This document shows positions 23,359 to 34,750 of a stretch of DNA of 64,000 nucleotides, in pieces; the stretch's first letter is position 1; each line of letters starts with the position of its first letter. The notes under the pieces were generated by a model. It made no database searches. It had not been told where the DNA came from and worked only from the letters and a program-made list of their open reading frames with translations. Source of the stretch: Epiperipatus broadwayi (Eukaryota; Onychophora; Udeonychophora; Euonychophora; Peripatidae); NCBI GenBank assembly GCA_028023455.1, contig JAQFVV010012416.1, positions 421,001 through 485,000 of the forward strand. The letters run 5' to 3'. The position numbers and the translations under genes were made by a program.

Positions 23359-23500
23359 TTGGAGCTAACGAAAGAGATAGTGAATTCTGACTCTTTTGAC
23401 ATTTATATATGCTTGTATGGAGGTTTTGGTAAAGCTCTATCTATTGATCATAAATGCAAGCGATAGCAAGTTACGTGATTTATAACTTGTTTTTGTTATA

Positions 23501-24764
23501 TATATATATATGACACATGTTAAACAGCATGTTTTTATGTACATTTATTCATGAGCATTTAACAGTATTATAAAACTATGGGATATTAACAATAAATAAT
23601 ATATATTGTATTGTTAACAAGTGAACTATTATCTGCTAGTTCACACCATCCATTAGGAGAGCTTGAAACAAAATATAGCCTATGTAGGGATTTAATTGTA
23701 TAACTAATAATAAAAAATCAAATGCAAATGAAATATAATACAAAGTATATATATGAATATCAATAGTTTACTTATGAATATAAGTATTTGACTTACAAAT
23801 GAGTTATCAGATGGGAGGGTTGATTAACTAATAATATATATCAAGAAGGCCTTCATAAGTTCCTAGATCAGCTTCAACAACTTGAATGTATATCTCTCCA
23901 GTTTCTGTCCTTTTCCTTCAATTTATTAACAATGAAGTTACAATTAAACTGTCCATTCTTATCATTACATTCTTTGATGACAGCTTAAGCCTATTTCTTT
24001 ATTCCTATTTATAGATTCAATATCCCATTATTTGGGCAGTAATTAATTAGGTAGAAAAAAGAGCAGGGTCAATTCTCAAACAAGTTAATCCTATTGCTAT
24101 TTGATGCAATTTAATCAGTAGACTTTCTGCTTACAGATATAATTATAATTGATTAATTTACTGCTGTGTACAGCCACTATGGATACTACAATCGAGGGGG
24201 GGGGAGGGTAAAGGTGGTCAGATCAACAGAAATAAAAGCAATTTGAAAACAAGGTTTTCTAACTAAATACTGACTTTATTTGCCCCAAGTTACTAATAGT
24301 AAGATTTTACCAACATGCTTAATATATTTCCAATTTATACATATCAATAATATTACTTACGAAATACATAGCCAACAAGGCATACCTGAATTATAATAAA
24401 GCCGATGTGGCTTGCATAGTCCCTAGGTCTACTTTGTACCTTCAGTGGTGGAGTTCACTGGATCTCTCTGCACACTCCGACCATTATGTCTCTTCTATCA
24501 GTAACAATTATCTCCAGTGATGCGAGAGTGTAGTAAGACCTCAATTTTGCTTATCTCCTAGTTTTTATGATTCTCCCATATGTTCTAGAACTAATTAATT
24601 ATACTTGTCCCTTATCTTTTAATTAATCATTTTCTAATCTGGTAATGCTTATCAATATTTTATCTCTAAACACATTATTTCTTTAAGTTCCAACTATATA
24701 TGTATATAGCATTTACTTAGTTCGTGGAAATAATTAACTGGCTATTGAATATATATATACAGCA
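23501..24764. other. AT-rich sequence with G-run and one mixed-composition island
   Basis: A G-run (eight G, then AGGGTAAAGG) lies near 24196. A less AT-rich stretch at about 24390-24550 has no readable frame. Nothing else recognised. Confidence 0.45.
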
Positions 24765-25425
24765 GGGGTGGTCAAGCTATTGTTTATGTTATTATACTGG
24801 TGGTCACCAAGATATTTTGGAGACACCTTCTGAATTAAAAAGTAACGGAAATTGATGCCAAGATATGCTAGACTGTGTAGTTAAACGTAAAATACATTTT
24901 TTACACATGCACAACTATTACAGGTGAGAATCACACATTCACCACAATGGTGTATAATCGGTATTTGACAATAAAAGGATCGAATGCCCTATGATGCTTA
25001 TGTTGATTATAAATTTATAGGCTCAAATGCCTTACTCGTACCGTGCAAAGATGTAACGGAAACTTTGAATACCAATTAGCCACAAAGTTGATAACTGTGT
25101 TTTTTATTGTAACAGGTACATAGATTCAATTAATTTTATCATGAAATATTAGTATTTTATCATATTTCTGAAATGAAAATAAAGACATACAATTTTAATT
25201 CAAAATGGGAAAAACAGCTTTTTTTCACTATGATAAATGCAAAATGTGTATGTTATATATCTCACGCTAGCATTTCACTTTTAAAAAGAAAGAAAACATT
25301 AAAAGTATCTGTGTTATGAGATAGAGTGAAGAGTAGTGTGAAAGTCTGTGCTCATATATATACCCTATATATTAAATGACATTTTAATACCAGACTTGTA
25401 ATATAGAAACGGTGAACCATGATAT
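24765..25425 (+). mobile_element. Possible non-autonomous hAT remnant
   Basis: The left edge CAGGGGTGGTCAAGCTATTG resembles hAT (Charlie-type) ends, and CCAGACTTGTAATATAGAAACGGTGAACCA near 25403-25432 could be the decayed other end. No transposase is seen inside. A fragment of hammerhead family III (25315-25372) is embedded. Target duplication not found, so this is tentative. Confidence 0.35.
25315..25372 (+). mobile_element. Fragment of hammerhead repeat family III
   Basis: GTGTGAAAGTCTGTGCTCATA and the preceding GAGATAGAGTGAAGAGTAG match the outer end of the 12.2-12.7 kb family III palindrome. No ribozyme core. Confidence 0.6.
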
Positions 25426-26219
25426 TTGGAGAAAATTACAAGTAGCTCTTTAATGTATCCATTCCTGACATATAGGATGCACGTCAAATATCATTATTAG
25501 CGGCCATTCTTAAATGAATGGGTGCCATTTTAACTATAGTTTGAAAAAACAAAGAATAAAAAACTGAAAGCAAAATCGAGACAGAATTGCTAACCAATCA
25601 CTAAATTTTATTGTCACAGCGCACATAGATGCATAAGCAAATATATAAATATAAAGATTTCGACATTAAATTTTATCGTGAAATATGTAATTTTAAAACT
25701 GATCAATACAAAATGTAAATCGTTGTTTTTATCTTTTTTTTTACCCCTTTTCAGATAAGACTATTCCCTGTTTTTATTGTTACAATTTCGTTGCAATAGA
25801 TACCAATCTCGGTTTCATAAGTCGGCAAATAAACGATAAAAGATATTTTTTCAATTTCACTTTTTAAGCGGAAATGTAAATCTTAATTGTAAAACTTGGC
25901 TAGCATAAAAAAAAAAAAAGGCCTTTGACCTGGAACAAAAAAAAAAAAAGCCAGTTTTAGTTTTATATAAAGAGTTACTATTTTATTATTATCCTATTAA
26001 ATTGATCACAAACTGTAAAAACATTAATTTTATCGGAAGATAAAAATTAACGAAAAATATGGATGTTTTGATGTATTATGTTTTTTAATATACTATAAAA
26101 AAGTTCGTTGATTAATAAAGTTATGGTTTATTTAGTTAAATATTTATTGCAACACTGTATATATTATCGCCATTATATATATAAAGCAGTATGGATGGAT
26201 GTTCGTCTGAACTGGTGTG
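25426..26219. other. AT-rich sequence, nothing recognised
   Basis: No recognisable feature. Confidence 0.5.
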
Positions 26220-26315
26220 TTGATAGTATTTTGGTGTGTAGTTATATATGGGACTATTTTCATTATCCTGATAGTATTTTGGTGTGTAGTTATATATGGG
26301 ACTATTTTCATTATC
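26220..26315. repeat. Perfect 48-bp tandem duplication
   Basis: A 48-bp unit with GATAGTATTTTGGTGTGTAG is repeated once with at most one difference. It makes an open frame with a repeated peptide, but codon content and flanks give no sign of a gene. Confidence 0.9.
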
Positions 26316-26371
26316 CAGTTGAATTGTTAGATATTTTTAGAAAAATTCAAACTTCATTTACGATTCTCCAA

Positions 26372-27260
26372 GTCATCATCATCATCATCATCAACCATTA
26401 TCAATCCACTGCAGGATGAAGGTCTCTCCGTGTTTAATCCATCTTCTCCGATCTTTAGCTTCTCTTCTCCACATCACCCCTGCTCACTTTCTTATTTCAC
26501 CCATCCATCTCACATGTGGTCTCTTTCTGAGTCTTTTATAATCTCTTGGAATCCAGTTTAAGATTTCAATTGTCCATCTATTATCATATCTTCTAGCAAT
26601 ATATCCAGCCCAATTCCACTTCAATCTTTTAATTTTTTCAATGAGGTTAGTACACCTGTTTGTTCTCTTGCCCATACATTGTGTTTTCGATCTCTTCTTG
26701 TTACTCCCAATATGCATCTCTCCATACTTTTTTGAGTGGTCTGGAGTCTCTGTATTGCTCTTCTATTAAGTGTCCAAGTCTCAGATCCATAAATAAGAAC
26801 TGGTAAAACACATTTATTGAAAACCTTCCTTTTCAAACACACAGGCATATTTCCTTTTAGTATAAAGTTATTTCTACCAAAAGCACTCCAAGCAAGTTTA
26901 ATTCTATGATTAATTTGATCCATTATGTTTCCATCTGTATTAATAATCTGACCAAGCTATTTGTAATTGTTAACTTCTTCTAATTCATCATAATCAATCT
27001 TTATTTACTTTTAATTAATAATATGACCAAGGTATTTGTAACAATTAACTTCTTCTAATTCATCATAATCAATCTTTATTTTCATATTTTGAGCAAATTG
27101 ATTAAACATTACTTTAGTCTTTTTAACATTTATCTTTAGTCCTACTTTCCTACTTTCATCTGATAACTCCTGCAACATTTCCTGCAGCTCTGAAGCATTA
27201 TTTGCAAAATCAACTATATCATTTCCAAATACATTCATGTAAATAAGACAAAGGTTAATT
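26372..27260 (-). pseudogene. RTE-type LINE, C-terminal half fragment
   Basis: Minus strand, reading from high to low coordinates: NDIVDFANNASELQEMLQEL (about 27160-27230) stands where intact RTE reverse transcriptases have the FADD block, so the first catalytic aspartate is changed. Then KINVKKTKVM, CYKYLGHIIN, HRIKLAWSAFGR, PVLIYGSETWTLNRRAIQRL and KWNWAGYIARR follow, and the end is RWMGEIRK and LQWIDNG. A 60-bp segment around DYDELEEVN is duplicated (26941-27004 and 27019-27080). Frameshifts separate the blocks. The 3' end is a (TGA)n-type tail at 26372-26390. 5' truncated and inactive. Confidence 0.9.
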
Positions 27261-27920
27261 AACATAGAACAGAATGTTTCAAATATTTTATCTTTTTCAG
27301 GTATTATTGTTCTTTCCCATAATAATACAAATGTAGGAAACAACTGATAAGTTTTACTTAATTAAAACCCGAATTTAAGGTGAAGTTTTAATCAGTTAAG
27401 GGGTTGTTCTTACTGTATTTGAACCACACCTGAAATAATAGCATTCAATGTTCCAGATTATTCCTAGAAATTATCTTAGATCTAACCTCACATAGATGAG
27501 AAAAATAAAGTAGGTTATGCTACCAGGTTATTAGCAAGATTGTGTTTTAGTCTGTAATTGCAAAAAGTTATATTCAAATTACCATATGTTCAGCTGTCTC
27601 TAGAAATTGAATAGCTTGCTACAAAATGTTTACTTCACTGTTTTGTTTTTGAAGGGCTGAAGGAATTTTTTTTCTTCTTCTACTTAAAGAATACGATATT
27701 TTATTCATTAGCAAAGAATATGGCATGCAATGTATACCCATTTTAAATAAAAATTTAATTGTATTTTATATATATATATATTCCAAATGGTTAAACATCT
27801 GATGAGAAAAAAACACATGAGCATGATTACGCTAAGAGTATCATAAGCGTTGACATATTCTTGATTTAAACATCTGTTGCTAAGTCTTTTAAATCTGATT
27901 TCAAGCAGAAAATAAAATAT
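27261..27920. other. AT-rich sequence, nothing certain
   Basis: Includes TTATTCCTAGAAATTATCTT, which recurs near 46905 in slightly different form, suggesting a faint dispersed repeat. Nothing else seen. Confidence 0.45.
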
Positions 27921-28213
27921 GTAATATACAGGGGATTTGAACTCAGAATTTCACATGACCATCAACTATCCATGCTATCTCATACTGCTGATACACTTGA
28001 TCTCACACATGTCGAAAAGATAAATAATCACCAATATTCGTATTTTGTGCTAAACCAACACTCACCAGTTAGTCCAGATTATCGTCTCCACACAAACTGG
28101 TGATTATTTATCTTTTCAACATGTATGGAAGCAGGTGCATCAGCAATATAAGATAGCATGGATAGTTGAGGGTCATGTGAAAGTCTGAGTTCAAATCCCT
28201 ATATATTATGTAT
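27921..28213. mobile_element. Foldback pair of hammerhead repeat family III (no active core)
   Basis: The left part (27921-28090) is a minus-strand family III copy and the right part (28097-28213) a plus-strand piece. Both carry GGTGATTATTTATCTTTTC or its complement and the tRNA B-box-like end. The left ribozyme is mutated (CTGGTGA, CAAAA) and the right piece lacks the core. Confidence 0.75.
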
Positions 28214-28470
28214 AGACATGCAGGTATGAAAAAGTTTGTACTGTAGAAAAAAATCATATTTCAATACTTATGCTATGTTTTTCTCATCTTGTCATATATT
28301 AAATCTGAAAACAATAATATGATGATTTTTAAAATTATATCTAATCTGCATTCTAATATTCAAACACATTTTGACTTGCTGGAGTTATGGTAAAAATGAT
28401 CACTTCTAATTTGAATTATATGTAATAGTAACAATAATACTAGCATAAACAAAAGTAATAATATAAATAA

Positions 28471-28546
28471 GGCAAAACTCTCCATACAGTAGTGCCACCC
28501 TGTGCCAAAAAGAATAATCAATGGATGCCAGAAGGCTTGTGCATAA
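28471..28546 (-). mobile_element. Fragment of hammerhead repeat family I
   Basis: GGCAAAACTCTCCATACAGT and AGAAGGCTTGTGCAT match the end of family I as at 53.0 kb. Truncated before the ribozyme. Confidence 0.75.
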
Positions 28547-28625
28547 AAATAGCAGTCATAGAAAACTTTAGTTATGAAATGATTAAAAAAACATATCATA
28601 CAGAGAAATGACAAGGTTTCTAATA

Positions 28626-29384
28626 CAATTTGCCCATGTTATTTGAACACTTTTAGCAAAAAAAATATTGTTGCATATAAGTCCAAACAATCTGACATTA
28701 CGATCATCTTGTAATCTTCCTCAGAGCTACCCCTATTTCAATTTCTTAAAATCATATTAGCTTGGTTTAGCTTGTGTATGCAAGGTGCCACAATTTAATT
28801 CCTGGAATGGCTGTGTTGCACAATCCATGACCTAACTGTATTGAAATCACTTGAGTATTGAACATTCATGTTTTGACATGTTTAAGCTAACATGTGTGTA
28901 AATTTTAAGCTGCTGGAGCTAGTGGTAGTTAGCTATTGAAAAGATAATAAATACCTGTGCATATTCTTGCATGTGAGATTGCATAATACTGTACTCATTG
29001 TGGGAGACTTTTTGGCCAAAAAATCATTTACACAACTAGACCATCCTGCTATTCACCTGACTTAGCTCCATTTTGTTATTTTCAAAACTAAAAGCTGCAT
29101 TGAAAGGCTGAAGATTTTCTATTATAACTGATATCCGAAAGAATGTGAGACAGCTGCCCAACAGTATTTCTGAAAATGAGTTCCAGTTATGCTTCTAGAA
29201 ATGGGAATATTTTAATCAGTGCATAGATGCACAAGGAGACTATTTTGAAGGCAACAGTAGCCACTAGTGTAAACTTTCATATTTATTTTTTATGAAGGTG
29301 CATTCTGGGAATTAAATTGTCACATCTCATATATACAATTAAAAAAATTTGCTAAAAGTGTTTGAAGTAAGATGGGCAAATTAT
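28626..29384 (+). pseudogene. Mariner-type DNA transposon, internally deleted
   Basis: Inverted ends of about 33 bp: AATTTGCCCATGTTATTTGA at the left and the matching ATGGGCAAATTATA at the right, each followed inward by the CACTTTTAGCAAA block; TA-type flanks. The interior encodes, in several frames, the mariner transposase C-terminus: GDFLAKKSFTQLDHPA, SPDLAPF (the block holding a catalytic aspartate), ISENEFQLCF and CIDAQGDYFEGNSS. At about 760 bp it is far shorter than a full mariner (about 1.3 kb), and the N-terminal DNA-binding part is missing. Dead cut-and-paste element. Confidence 0.88.
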
Positions 29385-30867
29385 ATTTATGTAAAATATT
29401 ACAACAAAATAAAGGCAGTGGTAGATTTAATTACATTTGTGAAGGTTTCTAATAAATCTGAGTACATTAACTAGAATAATTAATGAGAATAATTTCTTAC
29501 TTAATATATGATACCAGTGTAAATTTTCAAATACCTTAATTTTATATAATTTTTTAATTGAACAAGTATCCATTTCAGTATCTATCTAGGTATATCTCTA
29601 TCTTGTAAAAATCAAATTAGCTTAGATTTATCTTGTATAATTTTATGACATATTAAGAAGGGGGATTTAGCAATATCTCATACCTGCTTGTAGTCTAAAT
29701 GGAAGTAAATGTTTATCCTTTGCAAATTAACATTATTGTTTTTACTTTTTTTAGACAAATATTATGATACTTATTGTAACTAATATCAATAACAATAAAA
29801 AGTAAATTTATTTTATTATAATAATCAGAGTATACAAAAACAATCAACTGATTTCAATTAGAAGCTATTTTAAAACAAACGTAATTTTATTTCCTCATTT
29901 TTACAATTTTATAACTATATTTTTTTTTCATTTTTTATACAAATATTTTAATTTTTATTATAATTATTGCTTATAATAAAAAAATCAAATTTGGAAAGAT
30001 AATTATATAAAACAAATAATTTTCTTAGGAGCAGTGTGATATAACATATATAATTTATATTACAAAACCACTTATAGCTGATGCAACTTAAGTAAAAAGA
30101 GTCTGATCAATATTTGGAAAATTATGTGACAAAATTATTTATTGCTAATTAAAAAATTTAAATAAAAAATTATTTTATATGATTTAGTAATTAAAAATAA
30201 GTAAATCCATTGGTTATCCAAAGTGGCAGGTGTAAAATTTAGCCTTCCAACAAAAGTTGCAAATTTCAGATTATAAAATGACCTTCAGTTATAAGTATTA
30301 ATCATAAATAATAAATAAACAGACTTTGATCTGGAATATTTCTGACTTCTGCAAAATAAGATGTATTTGGTCAAAGCTAGATATTACTTTTATGCAAAAA
30401 GTCTTTTCTATTGTCAATTCTATGTTCTTTCAATTTATTATCTTCAGTCATTTATAATTAGGTTCAATTAGCTTAAGGTCTAGCTATCATAACCTTCCTA
30501 TGTTTTCAATGATCTCCATGCACTAACAATAATATCTAAATTAAATTAGTTGAATGTTTTATAATTCAAAAGTGTGGGTACCTAAAGTAATCTATGGATT
30601 TTGAACTTCATAGCCTACCAAACCATGTAGTACAACATAAGTTCAAATTTTCAGCTGAATAATATTTTTAAAAAGTTTAGTTTATGAAATAAATTCATTT
30701 ATTAAATGTTTAATCTACCACTAGGAGGCTCACACATCACATAATCTCATAATCAATTACCCATAAATCTTCTGTAAAAATGGAGGGAGGAGTATAACTA
30801 TGATAAGCAAATCAATTATCAAGGCCTGTAAATATTTTATACTTTATATTAAATTTAATATAGCTTT
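29385..30867. other. AT-rich sequence, nothing recognised
   Basis: No protein remnant or structured repeat visible. Confidence 0.5.
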
Positions 30868-31090
30868 TCATCATCATTTTCAGCCAATTTTAATACACCA
30901 CAAGATGATCTTCTCTCTAAGTTTAGTCTAGTCTCTCCACTCCATCTCTACATCACTCCAGAAAACTTCATATTTTATTCTTATATCTCATATATGGACT
31001 CTTCTAGGTTTTTTTTACAATTTCTTGGTATTCAATTTAATGCTCATATATTATCATCTATGTCATATAGATTAATGTCTTAAATGCGAT
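30868..31090 (-). pseudogene. RTE-type LINE, decayed 3' end fragment
   Basis: TCATCATCATTTTCAGCCAA, CACCACAAGATGATCTTCTC and CTCCATCTCTACATCACTCC align with the 3' end of the copy at 26.37 kb, in the same minus orientation, with many substitutions. Only the last protein block and the (TGA)n-type tail can be placed. Confidence 0.65.
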
Positions 31091-33079
31091 CTTTTTAATC
31101 ATTAAAGTATTTGAACCTCATAAAGCTATGGTTCTACTTCATATCCTAAGGACAATATAACTCAATAGGTCCTCATTTGTATTCGTTAATTAAAATATTT
31201 AAAATTTTAAAAATAAATAATAAAAATTGACTTGAATTAAGTAATAATTCTATTAAATATCTGTTAAATAAAATAACAATTGAATTTGACATGACTCTAA
31301 AATTCCTGGCTGGTGCATAATGTTGAAATATTACCTTTAATCTAACTGCAGTATAAGTAGTAATTCTTTCTCCTTATTTCAGAGCCATCTATCGGAAAAT
31401 TAAGCAATCAAGTATTACTAGTAGTCAGTGCTATATTAAAATCCTTAGATTATTTCTGATTATTGATATTTTAAAATAAAAGCAACAATTTAAGTGCTGT
31501 ATTTAAATTTATGAGAAAAAACTATCTTGTAAAAACATATTATTCATAAATCAAATGCTAATCCTTTGAATTGTTTTTACAGATAATATATATAAAATTA
31601 TTTAGGTTTCTAGAAAGAATTATCAGAAGAAAGCTAAAAAGTAGAACTAATTACTAAAGTAATGATCAAAGGCTATTCAAAAAAATAAAGATGAATAACA
31701 ATTAATTAGCAATTAAGGTAATTACGTATCAGACTTGCTGTGACATTTCCTAACAGAGTTAATATACATAGTTATTTTTTGCTTAAAAGTAAAATTTTGG
31801 AATTGCTGCCCATGTTTGTGATGGCAGAATGCCATACCCTTTCTCCAGTAGGGGGGGTGCAATGTCAGAATACCATATTAAAAACTCGCAAGTATCTGTT
31901 TTTATTTAGTTATCAGCAGCCTGATATATATGTGAAATGTCACTACATGCCTAGTTGCACATAAGTACTGAATTTATCAGATTATCAATGCAAATGGAAG
32001 GATAATGAATAAATTTAATCATGGAATCTAATCTCACAAAATCATTTCATTAGAAACAACAATATTAAAGCAAAAATTCCTGTAATGTTTTTAACAAATG
32101 TGTTCTAATCATTTATTTTTTGATCTAAAACATAGAAATCTAATGAAAGATCAATACAGGAACTGCAAATAATATTTAAAAATTAGAGAATTCACTTTGC
32201 AAATCCTCCTTTGCAGATCATACTGCTAAGTATACTATAATTAACAAGGAGGAATCAAAGCAAAGTACGTGGATGACTGAATAAATACCATCATTGGAAA
32301 AAAGTTTTGAAAGTTGAAATAAAACTAAATTTCTTATATTGCAAGATGTAATAGCAAAAGGGAAAAAATGAAAACCTAAATATTGTGAAAGATATAAACA
32401 AATAATCACATATAAGATGGTCAAATGTGAAAAGGAAGTTTACTAAAAAAAAACTATGGAGTAATCAGTTATCTATTGATTTTTATCAGCCATTTATTTG
32501 AGGTAGCTTATGTCCTTTTAAATTTTTTTATATACTGTATAATTTGCAACATTTACATTTTATTAACTAGTATATAGTTTGCAACATTTTTTAAACAATG
32601 AAGTCCCTCTGACATTTCACCTCAGGATCTTAAAATTGATATTAATATATATGTAAAAAATTATTAGATATTTTCATGGATATTTAACCTGATAAAAAAA
32701 TAAAGAGATTATATTTATGTAAACAGGAATAATGTTTAGCTTTTGATGTCAAAAAATTAACTACTAATTGACAATCCTGAGGCTAAACAAATTTTCTTTT
32801 TTAATCTCTATAATAGCTTTTTTCTTTGGTGTTTTAATGAAATAAAGAAATTCTCCTTTACTTCAAACCCAAGTTTTATAAGGATTGAAACCCAGAAAGC
32901 TATTTTTATAAGAGTAAGGATTCAGAACATTAACATTTTTCTTGACATTCTACATATGATAATTAACCTTTCCCAAAGAGATATAGATGTTGAATTAGAT
33001 ATTTTCATGGATTTTTAATTTGATAAAAAATAAAAATAAAAAGGTTATATAATGAATAATATTTCTTTAATTTTCACTA
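31091..33079. other. AT-rich sequence with a weak internal duplication
   Basis: TTAGATATTTTCATGGAT is present at 32665 and 32996, followed by similar AT-rich text, suggesting a tandem unit of about 330 bp that may belong to family IV. No gene seen. Confidence 0.4.
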
Positions 33080-33400
33080 AGTCGAAGTTATGAGAGCAGC
33101 ACTTTTGACACTTATCAATTGAACTGTAATAATTTGTTACCCAAATATACACTGAACAATAATAAAGATATGTGTAAGAGATTGTGATCTGTGCCAACTG
33201 ATGAATGCTAATTCAACATGAAATGTGGATCTTGGGGATCATAGATCCTTTTTGTATATCTTTGGTCATATACTTATGAATACATTCTTTACAAGGTATT
33301 AAAAGAGGATAGAAATCAGATTATCTTGCATAAGAGTGGGTGAAAATTACACTACAGAAATATTATTCATTATGCCATAATCTCTAATCTAATAAATGAC
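33080..33400 (+). mobile_element. Hammerhead repeat family IV, single copy
   Basis: Shares CACTTTTGACACTTATCAATT-like, AACAATAATAAAGATATGTG and ATTACACTACAGAAATATTATTC landmarks with the copies at 49.4-50.0 kb. It carries a foldable ribozyme at 33194-33235. Length fits the family's unit of about 350 bp. Confidence 0.7.
33194..33235 (+). ncRNA. Hammerhead ribozyme motif, family IV
   Basis: Stem I CCAA/TTGG, core CTGATGA (33198-33204), stem II ATG/CAT, GAAA (33220-33223), stem III AT/AT with loop GTGG, and triplet ATC with the cut expected after C33231. Stem II is only three pairs here. Confidence 0.65.
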
Positions 33401-34610
33401 TAATAAAAAATATTAAAAAGATTATATCTAAGTAATGTACAAAAAAAAACTTCAGAAAACTTTCTCTGCTTATATTCACCATGTTTTGTCAACTTACTCG
33501 TTATGGTAATATAGAACATATTATTATGAAATCACATCTTAATTGTATTGGAGAAAATAAAGTGAATGAATGATAAATGACTTCTCATAAAAAGTAAGAC
33601 CATATTTATATTGTAAAGATTATCTCAAAAACAGGTTGTGGGCTGAACCAAATTTTTCATAGATTTAAAAAAACTGATTTTTGCTACTGGACATGTCTGC
33701 AGGATGGCAGATAGTGAAAGAACATTTAGATATAGAAGTTAGTGGTAAAATAAGCAGAAAATCTTATGAATAATCAGTCCTGGAACTATAACCTATTATT
33801 AATCAGATTATGGTGGTCTAGCTAGGAGTGAGACTAATTCTATAAAAGCCACATGTGCAACAGTGAAATAAATGAACTATAGTAAGTATTTGCACCCCCA
33901 TTTTAAACATTCATTCAGGATACTCATTTGCTTTTGGAAAGACATATCCACAAAAATGTGAATAAATCTAGTAGATAGCTGATGTTTATGATTCTTACCC
34001 TATGCGGATCAAAATAAATACTGAGTTGAAAAGTAGCAACGTTGTTCAAATCTGATAGATGAATACATGACATTGAATGTGAAAAAGGTAAATAGAAAAA
34101 TGTCAAAGATCAACAACTGGTGTCATCATCTTAATTAGCCAGTTACTTTAGGCAGAAAAAGATTAAGATCTCTACTCAGCAGTTTTATTCCAATAAAATA
34201 AGAGATTCTATAAAGAAGTGCAATTTTGACCATTTTAATAGCAAGATATAGAGAAGATGTTCAATTCTTTCATGGCATTTCAAAATATGAAATAAATTTA
34301 ATTATGGACCAGCATGTTCTATACATGGACATATTTATAATTAATAGATTTCTTTTATATAATTATTGCAAAACTCATTACTATTTTTAATTTTGTTTTT
34401 TTATATATCTTAGAATATTCATCTGATTTATGAATACCTGTTGTTGATGATGTTAATGATAACTCTACTATAGAGTCATCTATTGTGAACTTGAGTAATT
34501 AAAAACACTTGCTAGGAATACTAAATCGATATTCTCATAATAATTTTCGTCTAATAACTTTTATAAATAAAAAGTAATTATAAATTTATTTAAACGCACA
34601 TTCATTACGT
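33401..34610. other. AT-rich sequence, nothing recognised
   Basis: No recognisable feature. Confidence 0.5.
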
Positions 34611-34750
34611 AAATAATACTCATTAAGGCTGTAGCCTCAATCACATGCGTATAAAATGCGATAAGCTTGTGATTTAAAGACCTGTAGAGGTCCCTACTAT
34701 CGCATTTTATACGCATGTGATTGAGGCTACAGCCTTAATGAATATTATTT
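34611..34750. repeat. Near-perfect 53-bp hairpin
   Basis: Arms 34611-34663 and 34698-34750 are almost perfect reverse complements (for example AAGGCTGTAGCCTCAATCAC). The 34-bp loop holds its own small hairpin GACCT/AGGTC. Arms are less AT-rich than the surroundings. No frame or hammerhead. Could be a small MITE or a transcribed hairpin. Confidence 0.92.

Larger units (their letters stand above)
22832..23500 (+). mobile_element. Retrozyme-like tandem dimer, family II
   Basis: Two direct copies share GTGTCTGAAAAATTCATGC, AGTTAGTGTTTAGATCTAGT, GATAGTGAATTCTGACTC and GCAAGCGATAGCAAGTTACG. The second copy lacks two short stretches present in the first. Each copy carries a hammerhead motif with all core residues. 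The two predicted cleavage positions, after 22964 and after 23352, lie 388 bp apart, so self-cleavage of a transcript would release one 388-nt unit. A short direct repeat GTTAT is possible at both ends but unproven. No protein is encoded. The copies lie 0.4 kb downstream of a PLE. The layout matches animal retrozymes. Confidence 0.88.

Noticed and set aside
26108-26419. Open frame with repeated peptide DSILVCSYIWDYF
   Set aside because: Explained by a 48-bp tandem DNA duplication; the frame then runs into the antisense of a LINE tail.
27797-27815. CTGATGAGAAAAAAAC string
   Set aside because: No stem II between core halves, no stem I or III; not a hammerhead.
28360-28614. 84-codon hydrophobic minus-strand frame
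   Set aside because: Overlaps a family I repeat fragment; low-complexity hydrophobic translation of AT-rich DNA.
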